From Anaerococcus pacaensis 9403502 (GTDB taxonomy: Bacteria > Bacillota > Clostridia > Tissierellales > Peptoniphilaceae), in NCBI GenBank assembly GCA_000308255.3, contig HG326665.1, positions 231,082 through 274,776 of the forward strand: a DNA stretch of 43,695 nt, written 5' to 3'. Position 1 is the stretch's first letter. Every line of letters starts with the position of its first letter. Positions 27,106-35,357 of the stretch are shown one piece after another. The notes below the pieces were generated by a model. That model was not told the DNA's origin. It made no database searches and saw nothing but the letters and a program-made list of their open reading frames with translations. The position numbers were made by a program, and so were the translations under genes.

Positions 27106-27185
27106 CTTGGCATAAAAATTCCTCCTGATTAGTTTTTTCTTTACCCTAATCAGGAGGTTGTATACACAAAATATTACACAGTCTC
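27104..27185 (-). mobile_element. IS256 left-end fragment (third copy)
   Basis: It matches the transposase-start end of the two larger copies: inverted repeat end at 27185, AGGAGG, ATG and the first few codons (MPR), then the match stops. The rest has been deleted. Confidence 0.85.
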
Positions 27186-27239
27186 TTATTTATATACAAA
27201 TATAATGATTTTAATTTATTTTATTAAAATATTCTTTTT

Positions 27240-27641
27240 TTAGATTTTCATAAACCCACAGCAACCAATGGATGATAACTCTTTAAAGCCCGTAGATTCA
27301 TAAAATTTTATTGTTTTGTCTGTTGCATCTGTTGTTAGCTGAATTTGATACACATCAGGATAATAATCTATAACTGCCTTCAATAATTTTGATCCCACAC
27401 CCTGATCTTGATATTCTGGCAATACGAGAATATCTTGGATAAATACTATAGTGTAGCCATCCCCAACTACCCTAATTATTCCTATTAGTGTCTCTTCTTC
27501 ATAAGCAGCCATTACCAGTAAAGAATTTTTAAAGCCATTTTCTAATTCATCAAGTTTATCAGTATATGCAGTCCATCCCACAGCATTATACAAACTATAT
27601 ATTTCCTCACGATCAAAATATTCATACTTTATTATTTCCAT
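27240..27641 (-). CDS. GNAT-family N-acetyltransferase
   Basis: A 133-aa protein with the GNAT acetyl-CoA-binding motif ILVLPEYQDQGVGSKLLKAV (about 80-100) and the usual late segment TIKFYESTGFKELS. Substrate unknown. It lies 19 nt after the MazF-like gene on the same strand and may be co-transcribed with the toxin-antitoxin pair. Confidence 0.85.
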   Translation of the reverse strand: MEIIKYEYFDREEIYSLYNAVGWTAYTDKLDELENGFKNSLLVMAAYEEETLIGIIRVVGDGYTIVFIQDILVLPEYQDQGVGSKLLKAVIDYYPDVYQIQLTTDATDKTIKFYESTGFKELSSIGCCGFMKI

Positions 27642-27660
27642 TGAAAACTAATCCTTTTAA

Positions 27661-27990
27661 TTAAATTCGTTCAATCTCAGCATATAAAACATCAATAATT
27701 TTTGATAGTAAGTCTTCTGGTAACTTCTCGATAAATTTATATCCACGTGCATTGAGATCTAGAGTTTTTATGTGTTCACATAATATAACTCCAGTAGTCG
27801 ATGTTCTCTCATCTAATGGTATATGCAAAGGGAATTTATTATTTGTATTGGTTATAGGACAAGCTATTACTAAGTTGGTTTTCTCGTTAAAAAAGTTATT
27901 ACTTACAACTAAGGCAGGCCTACATCCAGCTTGTTCGTGACCCCTCTGTGTATTGAAATTTACTTTTATAATATCCCCTTGCTTTACCAT
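27661..27990 (-). CDS. MazF/PemK-type mRNA interferase toxin
   Basis: A 109-aa toxin of the type II MazEF class: MVKQGDIIKVNFNTQRGHEQ at the start, RPALVVSN, a CPIT segment, and CEHIKTLD. Family members cleave mRNA at short sequences. The frame extends to 28017, but the ATG at 27990 has GGAG 7 nt upstream and gives the standard N-terminus. It overlaps the antitoxin gene by 7 nt. Confidence 0.88.
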   Translation of the reverse strand: MVKQGDIIKVNFNTQRGHEQAGCRPALVVSNNFFNEKTNLVIACPITNTNNKFPLHIPLDERTSTTGVILCEHIKTLDLNARGYKFIEKLPEDLLSKIIDVLYAEIERI

Positions 27991-28223
27991 AGTTCTTCTC
28001 CAACAGGATCTCCCCAATCGTAAATTAAATTATTATACTCACCATCAAACCCATCGAATAGACCAACAATATTCTTTCTTGAACTTGACTTCTTTATAAT
28101 TATCTTATCACCATCAGACGTTACATTTAGTTCATCATTTTCTTTAATGTTGAGTTCATCAAGCATAATTTTAGGTATTCTAATACCTTGGCTATTACCC
28201 CATTTTTGTAATTTAACAGTCAT
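27984..28223 (-). CDS. MazE/AbrB-type antitoxin
   Basis: A 79-aa protein with an N-terminal SpoVT/AbrB DNA-binding domain (TVKLQKWGNSQGIRIPKIML) and a C-terminal tail that should wrap the toxin. The ATG at 28223 is preceded by AAAGGAG. The longer frame upstream would run through the promoter palindrome and is rejected. Confidence 0.88.
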   Translation of the reverse strand: MTVKLQKWGNSQGIRIPKIMLDELNIKENDELNVTSDGDKIIIKKSSSRKNIVGLFDGFDGEYNNLIYDWGDPVGEELW

Positions 28224-28245
28224 AAATAGCTCCTTTTTAAATATA

Positions 28246-28283
28246 GTATATACTAAGTATATACCCTTAATATCACTTGTCAA
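28246..28283 (-). promoter_or_regulatory. mazEF promoter with palindromic operator
   Basis: TTGACA (28278-28283), 16 nt, TATACT (28256-28261) on the minus strand. The perfect 19-bp palindrome GTATATACTAAGTATATAC (28246-28264) covers the -10, as expected for autorepression by the antitoxin. Confidence 0.7.
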
Positions 28284-28364
28284 ATATTTTAATATCTCTA
28301 TGTATTATGCTTCTCATTTATGACGTAATTATATATAATTACATGTCAGTTTAAGGAGGATTAT

Positions 28365-29169
28365 ATGTCTAATAATTCCTTAAAAAATGACGCTGCTTTA
28401 TCTAACTCTATTAAAAATAGAAGGCTGGAGCTAGGGATGACAATCGAGTAGGCCGCTAGAAGAGCGAATGTAGGTACTAAAACATGGAGTAGATATGAAT
28501 CTGGTGAAGCAATAAGAAGCGATAAAGTTAAAGATGTACTTAAATCTCTCAGGTGGAATAAATTTCCTGAATCAAAAAATGATGATGATTCAAATTATGA
28601 TTTAGAAGAATATAAATCTCATAATGCATGGTCGGATTTTATAGCAGAAAACTATGGTCAATTTGCTGCAATATCATTTTGTATTGGTACTGATTATTGT
28701 ATGACGACATAAAAATGGATTTGACTGAACTTGCTACAATTCCTCGAAATACACATATTGGGAGCTAAATATTTCAACTTTAATTTACTATCTCCCAGAA
28801 TTATATTTAATGGAATATAATTATGAATTTCTATTGAAATTAAGAATTTCATTAAAATCCATAATTCAAAGAGCTGTTAATAACGATGACTTCAAAGCAC
28901 ATAATGCAGCTGAAAAAATCTTATTAAAAATTGTTCTAGAAGAAGCTAGAATATATATAAAGGAAATTGAATCTGATATTCACCCTAATGACTATGCTGA
29001 AAGTGAGGCATGGGAGTATTGGGTTTATGATATATTAGAAGATGATGATGTAAGTCTATTTCTATACTCTGATTTATTTATATCACCTCTTGATAATTAT
29101 AAGTTCGATAACTGGTTTAAAGGTATTTTTTTAATGGAAAAATGGCTTGTAAGATCTTTTAAATCCTAA
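28365..29169 (+). pseudogene. XRE-family regulator gene, broken
   Basis: Begins at an ATG after AAGGAGG. The first 70 codons give a helix-turn-helix (AARRANVGTKTWSRYESGEA) with an in-frame TAG at 28449-28451. The frame continues to a stop at 28710; a +1 shift then leads into LNISTLIYYLPELYLMEYNY and the open frame ending at 29169. So one gene of about 265 codons carries a nonsense codon and at least one frameshift. The 3' part (28810-29169, 119 aa) could still be read on its own. Confidence 0.75.
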
Positions 29170-29229
29170 AAGCCACTTGTTTCAACAGTCTTATAACATA
29201 TAATCTTATTTTCTCCCATAGAGTTTTTA

Positions 29230-29736
29230 CTAATTAAAGTAGTATACGTTTCCTTCTCCATCCATATTATCAAAATCTTTGTTGTATTTTAAACCTAATG
29301 ATTCAGCAGTTTTTCTTGAAGGAATATTTTTATCTAAAGTTAAAGCGACTACTTTATATTCATTATTTAATTCATTAGTTACAATATCGATTATTTTGCT
29401 AGCTGCTTCTTTTACAAAACCTTTTCTCATTTTAGAAGGATCTATTCTATAATACAGATTTAAATAATTTTTATCTTTTATTGATGTAAACCTTAAACCA
29501 CATAAACCAAAAACTCTATTGTCTGCTTTATCTATTAAAGAATAATATCCAAATCCATGCTTTTTATGATGTTCTATGATTTTATTTAAAGTATTTATAA
29601 ACTCTTCCTTACTTGGCTTTTTCCATCCTGGATTAAAAATATTAGTTTCAGGATTTGCATGAACTGAATATAACTCATCAAAATCATCAAGAGTAGGAAC
29701 TCTAAGTATTAAACGTTCTGTTTCTATTATTTTCAT
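29230..29736 (-). CDS. GNAT acetyltransferase, RimJ/RimL-like
   Basis: A 168-aa protein with the N-terminal pattern IIETERLILRVPTLDDFDEL of the ribosomal-protein/antibiotic acetyltransferase group and acetyl-CoA segment YYRIDPSKMRKGFVKEAASK. Substrate unknown. A GGAG-like site (AAGGAGTTAAATATG) precedes the ATG. Confidence 0.85.
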   Translation of the reverse strand: MKIIETERLILRVPTLDDFDELYSVHANPETNIFNPGWKKPSKEEFINTLNKIIEHHKKHGFGYYSLIDKADNRVFGLCGLRFTSIKDKNYLNLYYRIDPSKMRKGFVKEAASKIIDIVTNELNNEYKVVALTLDKNIPSRKTAESLGLKYNKDFDNMDGEGNVYYFN

Positions 29737-29877
29737 ATTTAACTCCTTGGTAAAATTTAATTTATCTTACAACTTACTCAATCCGTACCTATGAATATGG
29801 TGCTCTAACTATACTTTATCGTTCATAAAAAATAGGAAAATATTAGTAAGTCTCATGTCACAAGTCTTCTTTTGAAA

Positions 29878-31545
29878 TTATTCTTCGAATGACTTCACAA
29901 GTAAAGCAACTGCTTCAACTTGTTCATTATTGTCCAAACTTATATTCAAGTCATCGTCTATAATTGGGAGCTTGAAAGTAATTGATTTTAGCCATTGTCC
30001 GTTAGGTTGTTTTTCTTCATAAACTTGAATTTCAGAAATCAAAGCTGTAATTAACTGCCTACGCTCTACATCATTCATAACTTTATAGAGTTTATCAAAA
30101 TAGATCAGAACCTTATATATGTTATCTCCTGTGAGTTTTTCAGCTTCAATAGTCTGTTTCTTTGCTTTCGCATCAATTAATGATGATTCTAATTCATCTA
30201 TTTTGTCATACATGCGATAAAGTCTATCGTCTAAATCCTGTTTTCTTCGCTTATAATGCTTATCTTCAACATCTAAATTATCTATTTCCTCAATTAGCTT
30301 AAACTTTGTAGAATGACTCTTCCTCAATTCCTTTTGGTAATTATCTATTTCTTTTTCTATTTCAGAGGTATCCACCTTCATGTTGATTTTTTCTTGCATC
30401 ATAGAAGCAAATTTCGGATTACTTACTATCTTGACAATCACCTCTGCAACAGCATCATCTAACAATTCTTCTCTAATTTGCTTACTGAATGTACACTTAT
30501 GACCTCTTATCATCTGCCTATGTTTACAACCATAGTAATAAAAATCTTTATATTTTGTGCCATCTTTCTTTTTCTTGGTACACTTGTTTCCAAACATTCC
30601 CACTCCACATATCGGGCATTTTACAATTCTAGAAAGCAAGTGTGTGCGTGTATCTTTTCCTTTATTCACATGCTCATATTTCTTTGCTTGAGATTTTAGC
30701 TTAACCTGAGCAGCTTGCCAAACTTCATTGGAAACTATAGCTTCATGTATCCCTCCAGATATTAGATATTCATCTTGTTCAACCTGATTATATTCATTTC
30801 TTGTACCATGAACTTTTTCTAAAGTTCTTCTTCCAAATGCTATTTTCCCATTATATACAGGATTCTTTAATATCTTTCTTATAAGACCTGCATCAAACAA
30901 AGGATTCTTACCATTCTGTCTTGGGATTTTTCTAATTCCATGATTCTCTAAGTATTTAGATAGCCCATTGGCTCCTATCGTAGTATTTACATACTGGTCG
31001 AAAATCGTTCTTATGGCAACTGCCTCTTCCTCATTTATAAACAGCTTGCCGTCTTCAAGTTTATATCCATACGGAGCAAAGCCACCATTCCATTTTCCTT
31101 CCCTTGCTTTTTGAATGCGATCTTCCATTGTTTGAATACGTATGTTTTCTCTTTCTATTTCAGCCACAGCTGATAAAACAGAAATCATTAGTTTCCCGGC
31201 ATCTTTAGATGAATCAATGCCATCTTCAACGCAAATAAGATTAACTCCATAATCCTGCATTATCTGAAGTGTAGAAAGAACATTAGCGGCATTTCTTGCA
31301 AATCTTGATAACTTAAACACAAGAACAAAAGACACTCCATCTTTTCCAGATTTTATATCTTCCATCATTCGATTGAACTGTATTCTACCTTCAATAGACT
31401 TGCCAGACTTTCCGGCATCTTCATACTCTCCAACAATTTCATAATCGTTGTAAATAGCAAAAGCTTTCATTCGTTATTTTTGTGCCTCTAACGAATACCC
31501 TTCTATCTGTATTGACGTAGATACTCGTGTATAGAGGTATACTTT
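29878..31545 (-). pseudogene. Large serine recombinase with N-terminal nonsense codon
   Basis: The main frame (29878-31470, 530 aa) has the resolvase core (FVLVFKLSRFARNAANVLST), a recombinase domain, a zinc-ribbon (CPICGVGMFG...C...H...C) and a C-terminal coiled coil. It lacks the catalytic serine. The missing part lies directly upstream in the same frame: YTRVSTSIQIEGYSLEAQK (about 31477-31540), cut off by TAA at 31474-31476. The gene is therefore inactivated by one base change unless the stop is read through. It would have moved the surrounding integrative element. Confidence 0.85.
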
Positions 31546-31660
31546 TATTTTTTCTTTTGATATAGCATTAACCGCAATATAACTTTTCTATATCATATAT
31601 AAACTTTGATTTTTGATTTTAAGTTTGGACTATCATTTCAAGTATATTATAATACTTTTA

Positions 31661-31822
31661 TTAGTCCGTCTCAATTTGTGTTTTTGCCATGTCAAAACTA
31701 TTTTTCATCTCTTGATTTTTTGCTGGCGTTGGATCGGGCAGATTATCTAAATCTAAAGCACCAGCATATTTTGCAATCAGATTTGCTATTAAATCAGCCA
31801 ATCCATTCCAGTCATTGTCCAA
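31661..31822 (-). CDS. Small conserved-looking protein, 53 aa
   Basis: A short gene starting with TTG after a strong AGAGGAGG (7 nt), reading LDNDWNGLADLIANLIAKYA then GALDLDNLPDP. It lies upstream of the recombinase on the same strand, the place where integrative elements often carry a small helper gene. Function unknown. Confidence 0.55.
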   Translation of the reverse strand: MDNDWNGLADLIANLIAKYAGALDLDNLPDPTPAKNQEMKNSFDMAKTQIETD

Positions 31823-31879
31823 TATATACCTCCTCTAAAGTTTTATATCTAATAATTATTTGTTTAATTAAGTTTTACG

Positions 31880-32110
31880 ACATTGACAAGTGCTTTGGAT
31901 TAGCAACATAGGAATCTCACCTCCGCCTCTATTCCGGATGAGCCGGCTTCAACCTTAGAAGTATCATTATCCTCATTTTCTTCATAGCGGATAGGGTATC
32001 CCTCCCTATATTCAAACTCTTACTTATCGCTCACTTTCTTTTTGCTTAGCAGTACTTGTTTTGCCTAATTATTCAGCAGAAAGATCTTGACGGATAGGTT
32101 ATTACGCTCC
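31880..32110 (-). pseudogene. Decayed ORF upstream of recombinase
   Basis: On the minus strand a frame ending SKVEAGSSGIEAEVRF is preceded by pieces such as LGKTSTAKQKESER, with stops and shifts between. It looks like the 3' part of a mobile-element gene that has decayed. The family was not identified. Confidence 0.35.
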
Positions 32111-32506
32111 AAAAATAATTAACGTCTTGTCTTGGTCTATTCAATTGTTAAGGTTCAAAATTTATCGAGAGTTCTTAATCTTTTTAAAATTTGATCATCA
32201 GAAAATATTTACCTTGATGAAACAAAATTCTATAAATTACCCTCTTATACTTAACAGTGAAAAGAAATCTTTCTTGGTAACCAATTTTGAAATAGAATTT
32301 GCTTATGTAAAAAGGTCCAATTCCCACTGCATAAGTAGCAGTGAAAATTAGACCCTCTTGGTAACTGTCATCTAAAAGTCTTCTAACATTTCTTTAATTT
32401 TCTAATCGCCTTTTAAGTGTCATATTTACATTTTTATTATCTATGGTATACTTTTATACCTTTTTAGACTTAAAGTCTTTAATAGTGCCTTTCCACCTCT
32501 TTTTAC
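32111..32506. other. Non-coding stretch with long mismatched palindrome
   Basis: No gene seen. 32314-32354 forms a 14-pair hairpin with symmetric internal mismatches (GGTC/GACC, AATT/AATT, CACTGC/GCAGTG, loop ATAAGTA). The segment just downstream of rep (32470-32500) resembles the segment after the 57-aa gene (34835-34852), sharing GTGGAAAGGCA on the minus strand. Confidence 0.5.
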
Positions 32507-33244
32507 CTATAAAGATTCTCCTACATCATAGTTCATTTTTTTATTTCCACCTTTCTGTCTTAGTTTGTCTTTATCTTTGTCATACCAATTTAGGATTGTT
32601 GCATAGTGGTTTTGATAGGTTTTGCCGCTGCTTTTCATGTATCTTGATAGTTTGTTTATCATTATTTCTGTATGTGAGTTTAATTTTTCTTTAAGGTTCT
32701 TATATTCTTCTTTGCTTAGCCTTACATTTTTGAATTCTCCATAAAAAATGGGGGTGGACTTTTTATCTATCTCTCCCTCTCTCTCTTTATCTATCTCTAT
32801 ATCTTTCTCTATCTCTATCTCTCCGTTGCACTTTTGTTGCTTATGTGTTGCATTGGTGTTGCATTGCAACATTTTTAATTCTCTAGACTTTCTTGAACGC
32901 CTTGTAGAGGCTGTTTCTGATTCGATTAAGTTTGGTATTTCTGTTAAATAGTATTCATCATTTTCTGTTACAACTTCTAATAAGCCTTGATTGATTAAAT
33001 AATTAACTGTGACCATTACATCATCGTCTGTTTCATCTATGGTTAGTGCTAACTCTTTTATAAAATCACTTTCTACTCCGTCATAATAGAGTTTGCCCTC
33101 ATCTTTTAGGCTTAATAATAAAAGTTTAAGGTAGATTATCGTGTAGGTATCTCTTCCAGATATTCTCCTTAGTCTTTTTATCCTTTTGTCTGTGAAAAAT
33201 TCTTCTTTTAATTTTATCCAATAATATCTTTTGTTTATTGACAT
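32507..33244 (-). CDS. Replisome organizer / replication protein
   Basis: A 245-aa protein whose N-terminus (MSINKRYYWIKLKEEFFTDK, then a winged-helix region) matches the phage replisome-organizer N-terminal domain. The middle is a low-complexity Glu/Lys/Ile/Asp tract encoded by CT-rich simple repeats (32764-32823). The C-terminus resembles DnaD-like/DnaB-loader tails (YGEFKNVRLSKEEYKNLKEK). The frame extends to 33313 but crosses a terminator; the ATG at 33244 with AGGAGG is the start. It probably initiates replication of the mobile element. Confidence 0.75.
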   Translation of the reverse strand: MSINKRYYWIKLKEEFFTDKRIKRLRRISGRDTYTIIYLKLLLLSLKDEGKLYYDGVESDFIKELALTIDETDDDVMVTVNYLINQGLLEVVTENDEYYLTEIPNLIESETASTRRSRKSRELKMLQCNTNATHKQQKCNGEIEIEKDIEIDKEREGEIDKKSTPIFYGEFKNVRLSKEEYKNLKEKLNSHTEIMINKLSRYMKSSGKTYQNHYATILNWYDKDKDKLRQKGGNKKMNYDVGESL

Positions 33245-33262
33245 TCTAATCCTCCTTGCAAT

Positions 33263-33293
33263 AAAAAAAGAAGTAGATTTTTTCTCTACTTCT
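33263..33293 (-). terminator. Terminator after methyltransferase gene
   Basis: On the minus strand GAAGTAGA pairs with TCTACTTC (7-nt loop), followed by seven T residues. Confidence 0.85.
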
Positions 33294-33327
33294 CCTAAAA
33301 ATTTATTTTTCATTATTCACAATTTTT

Positions 33328-33939
33328 TTATAATTTTCTAGCTAAAAATACTAGATGATCTTTCTCGTCCAGATGGTATTCACATTTAAATCCTATCTTA
33401 TTCAATGTTTCTGTAAGATATTCGGGAGAATAAACTTCAAAATCTAGCATATCCGCCCATTTTTTTATGTTTTTATGCTCTCTATATGCTCCTTCGTTGC
33501 ATATTAGAAACTGACCGTCTTTTACTAGAACACGATGGATTTCCCTAAAAGATACTTCTATATTCTTCCAAAAATAAATTGTTTCAAAGGCAGTTACTAT
33601 ATTTATGGATTCATCTTCAAAAGGTAACTTAGCCACGTCTGCTTCAATAATTTTACACCTGCCATCTCTTATAGCTTCGCTATTTACTGAACTTGCAATA
33701 TCTACACTTGTTTTTGAATAGTCAATTCCATATACTTTTTTAGCCTTTGTTAGGAAGTATTGAACATTACCTCCACCACCACATCCTAGATCTAAAACTA
33801 TATCCGAGGTTTTAATATGCAGAAAGGATCTGCCCCATTTCGCCAATTTTTCGTGACCAATGTTCATTCCTTTCACCATGAAACGACCACCGAAATTATT
33901 TTTAGGATTTTTTACATTTTCAAAAAATTTTTTTAACAT
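33328..33939 (-). CDS. Class I SAM-dependent methyltransferase
   Basis: A 203-aa protein with motif I DIVLDLGCGGGGN (about 48-60), an acidic motif II near YGIDYSKT and a motif around VTAFETIYFW, of the Methyltransf_11/UbiE type acting on small molecules. A GTG at 33945 opens the frame; the ATG at 33939 with AGAGGTG is preferred. It is monocistronic, with a terminator after it and a Fur-like box in front, which is unusual cargo for a mobilisable element. Confidence 0.85.
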   Translation of the reverse strand: MLKKFFENVKNPKNNFGGRFMVKGMNIGHEKLAKWGRSFLHIKTSDIVLDLGCGGGGNVQYFLTKAKKVYGIDYSKTSVDIASSVNSEAIRDGRCKIIEADVAKLPFEDESINIVTAFETIYFWKNIEVSFREIHRVLVKDGQFLICNEGAYREHKNIKKWADMLDFEVYSPEYLTETLNKIGFKCEYHLDEKDHLVFLARKL

Positions 33940-33952
33940 TTTCACCTCTAAT

Positions 33953-33967
33953 TGATAACTATTATCA
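33953..33967. promoter_or_regulatory. Fur-like box before methyltransferase gene
   Basis: TGATAACTATTATCA is a 7-1-7 inverted repeat with one mismatch, about 14 nt upstream of the start. It matches the Fur-like boxes at 24255 and 42023 closely. Confidence 0.5.
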
Positions 33968-34032
33968 CTGTTATTTTATCATAAATTTTATGTTTATTCA
34001 ATTTTATATCCTTTCTACATTGATATATTCCA

Positions 34033-34099
34033 GATTTTCGATAATCGAAATTCTTGATTTCCGATTTTCGGAATTCTGGACTTCTGCTTTTCGGAAGTC
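34033..34099. repeat. Three tandem 23-bp palindromic units
   Basis: Units at 34033-34053, 34056-34076 and 34079-34099, each 21 bp with a 2-bp spacer. The first contains the perfect palindrome TTTCGATAATCGAAA, the second TTCCGATTTTCGGAA, the third GACTTC...GAAGTC. They share a GA[TC]TT...CGGAA/CGAAA[GT]TC plan but differ in sequence. Confidence 0.75.
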
Positions 34100-34119
34100 T
34101 TGTTATTGTGGTTATTTAA

Positions 34120-34142
34120 GGGTGTAACTTTTTGTTACTCCC
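34120..34142. terminator. Hairpin after PcfB-like gene
   Basis: GGGTGTAAC pairs with GTTACTCCC around a 5-nt T loop, directly after the stop codon. There is no T tract beyond it, so termination is uncertain. Confidence 0.45.
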
Positions 34143-34670
34143 TTAGATTTCTCTGGTCATATCTTTTTTGTTTGGTTTTACTTTTTCTTTTACTTTTCTT
34201 TTGACTTTTTCTTTTGTCTTATCCTTGTTCTTGGATAGGTCTTTGTATTTCTTTATTTGCTTTAGGATACTTTCTTTTTCTTTTTTATTTTCCTTGGCTA
34301 TGACTTGCTTAAAGGCATATTCCATTACTTTTATGTCTTTGGCTTGGAAGAATATTTCATAGTTTTTGCTTTCTTTGTTTTTCATTACTGAGAAACTTAC
34401 TCCAAGTTTGTTTAGTTCTTTTTTTAAGTCTTTGAGGTCGCTTTGATCTATGCTTATATTTTCTAGTTGTCCTTTTTTGTAGAGGTCTTTTAGTTTCATT
34501 TCATCGCCCATAAGACTTTTTAGGTTTCCATTTGCTTTTTCTAAAGTTTCATTCATCTTTTTTCTTATTTCTTTGTCTAAGTTGATTGATTCTTTTGTTG
34601 CCTTTATTGTGTATGTTATTATGGTTTGTGCTGCTTGACCTGCTTCTTTGCTTATTTCTTCGTTTATCAT
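34143..34670 (-). CDS. PcfB-like mobile-element protein (DUF3801)
   Basis: A 175-aa protein with a helical N-terminus, a central domain (DLKDLKKELNKLGVSFSVMK; KNYEIFFQAKDIKVMEYAFK) typical of the PcfB/DUF3801 family found beside relaxases, and a Lys-rich tail that could bind DNA. It starts after AAAGGAG. It lies downstream of the relaxase and is separated from it by a terminator. Confidence 0.75.
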   Translation of the reverse strand: MINEEISKEAGQAAQTIITYTIKATKESINLDKEIRKKMNETLEKANGNLKSLMGDEMKLKDLYKKGQLENISIDQSDLKDLKKELNKLGVSFSVMKNKESKNYEIFFQAKDIKVMEYAFKQVIAKENKKEKESILKQIKKYKDLSKNKDKTKEKVKRKVKEKVKPNKKDMTREI

Positions 34671-34691
34671 GTTTTATCTCCTTTGTTTGAA

Positions 34692-34736
34692 TTAAAAAAG
34701 GGAAGTATAGGCTTTAATTTTTCTATACTTCCCTTT
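34692..34736 (-). terminator. Strong terminator before PcfB-like gene
   Basis: A 13-bp perfect stem (34698-34710 with 34723-34735), then six T residues on the minus strand. Confidence 0.9.
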
Positions 34737-34852
34737 GACTGTTTTTATTTTATTGTTCTTGGTGGTGGAATACTTATTTTTGATGTTTTTATATCTTTCT
34801 TAGGTATTTGTACCTTTTATACTTTTAAATAGCTTACAATGCCTTTCCACCT

Positions 34853-35026
34853 TTAGTAGTTTGTGTGTGTCCTTTTGTCTGATAGATAGTTTTTCATGTT
34901 AGAATATATAATCTGTATTTCTTCGTTGTTCATTGCTTTTATTTCTTCTGTGCTTTTATATGTTTTGTATGTTCCATCTTGATCTGCTTTTATGAGTTCA
35001 TCTATTAGCTCTTGCCTTTTATTCAT
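34853..35026 (-). CDS. Small mobilisation-region protein, 57 aa
   Basis: Reads MNKRQELIDELIKADQDGTY, then KTYKSTEEIKAMNNEEIQII and a basic tail. The start has GGAGGT 6 nt upstream. Function unknown. Small genes of this kind are common next to MobA/MobL relaxases. Confidence 0.65.
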   Translation of the reverse strand: MNKRQELIDELIKADQDGTYKTYKSTEEIKAMNNEEIQIIYSNMKNYLSDKRTHTNY

Positions 35027-35099
35027 CTCTATTACCTCCTAGATCTGCCTTTATTTTCTTGGTCATATTATAGCTTGGATAAGATATTTTTACCAGGTC

Positions 35100-35357
35100 T
35101 TATCTTTCTTTATCCATTTTCTTGTTTTTCATCATTTCTCTGTATTCATTGTCTTTAATAACTTGGTCTTGGAACTTTTTAATCTGTGCTATTACACTTG
35201 GTTTTTCACCTTGTTTTATTAACTTATCTATTTCTATGGATAAATCTATACCTAATTCTTTGTTTACAAAATCTACTGAATATTTTATATGATTAATTTC
35301 CTGGTATTCATCTTTTATCTTGTCTTTTTCTTTATTTATTTCTTCAAGATTTGCCAT
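35100..35357 (-). CDS. C-terminal piece of relaxase (or separate small gene)
   Basis: 85 aa, charged and helical. The frame is open upstream of its ATG (NEEKNLL-MANLEE), and a shift in a 7-nt A run (35365-35371) would join it to the preceding piece, so it is more likely the last part of the relaxase than an independent gene. The two frames overlap by one base (TAATG). Confidence 0.55.
   Translation of the reverse strand: MANLEEINKEKDKIKDEYQEINHIKYSVDFVNKELGIDLSIEIDKLIKQGEKPSVIAQIKKFQDQVIKDNEYREMMKNKKMDKER

Noticed and set aside
30478..30699. Plus-strand open frame opposite the recombinase zinc-ribbon
   Set aside because: Antisense to a strong coding match, with no start signals.
31606..31911. 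101-aa plus-strand frame between recombinase and rep
   Set aside because: It runs antisense to the small 53-aa gene that has a strong binding site, and its composition is not protein-like.
32764..32823. CRISPR-like or tandem repeat array at the CT-rich tract
   Set aside because: The tract is simple-sequence coding DNA inside the replication gene, without spacers.
33245..33313. Upstream extension of the replication protein to 33313
   Set aside because: It would be translated through the methyltransferase terminator, and the ATG at 33244 has a perfect binding site.
34033..34099. Short CRISPR array
   Set aside because: The units are palindromic, separated by only 2 bp and have no spacers.
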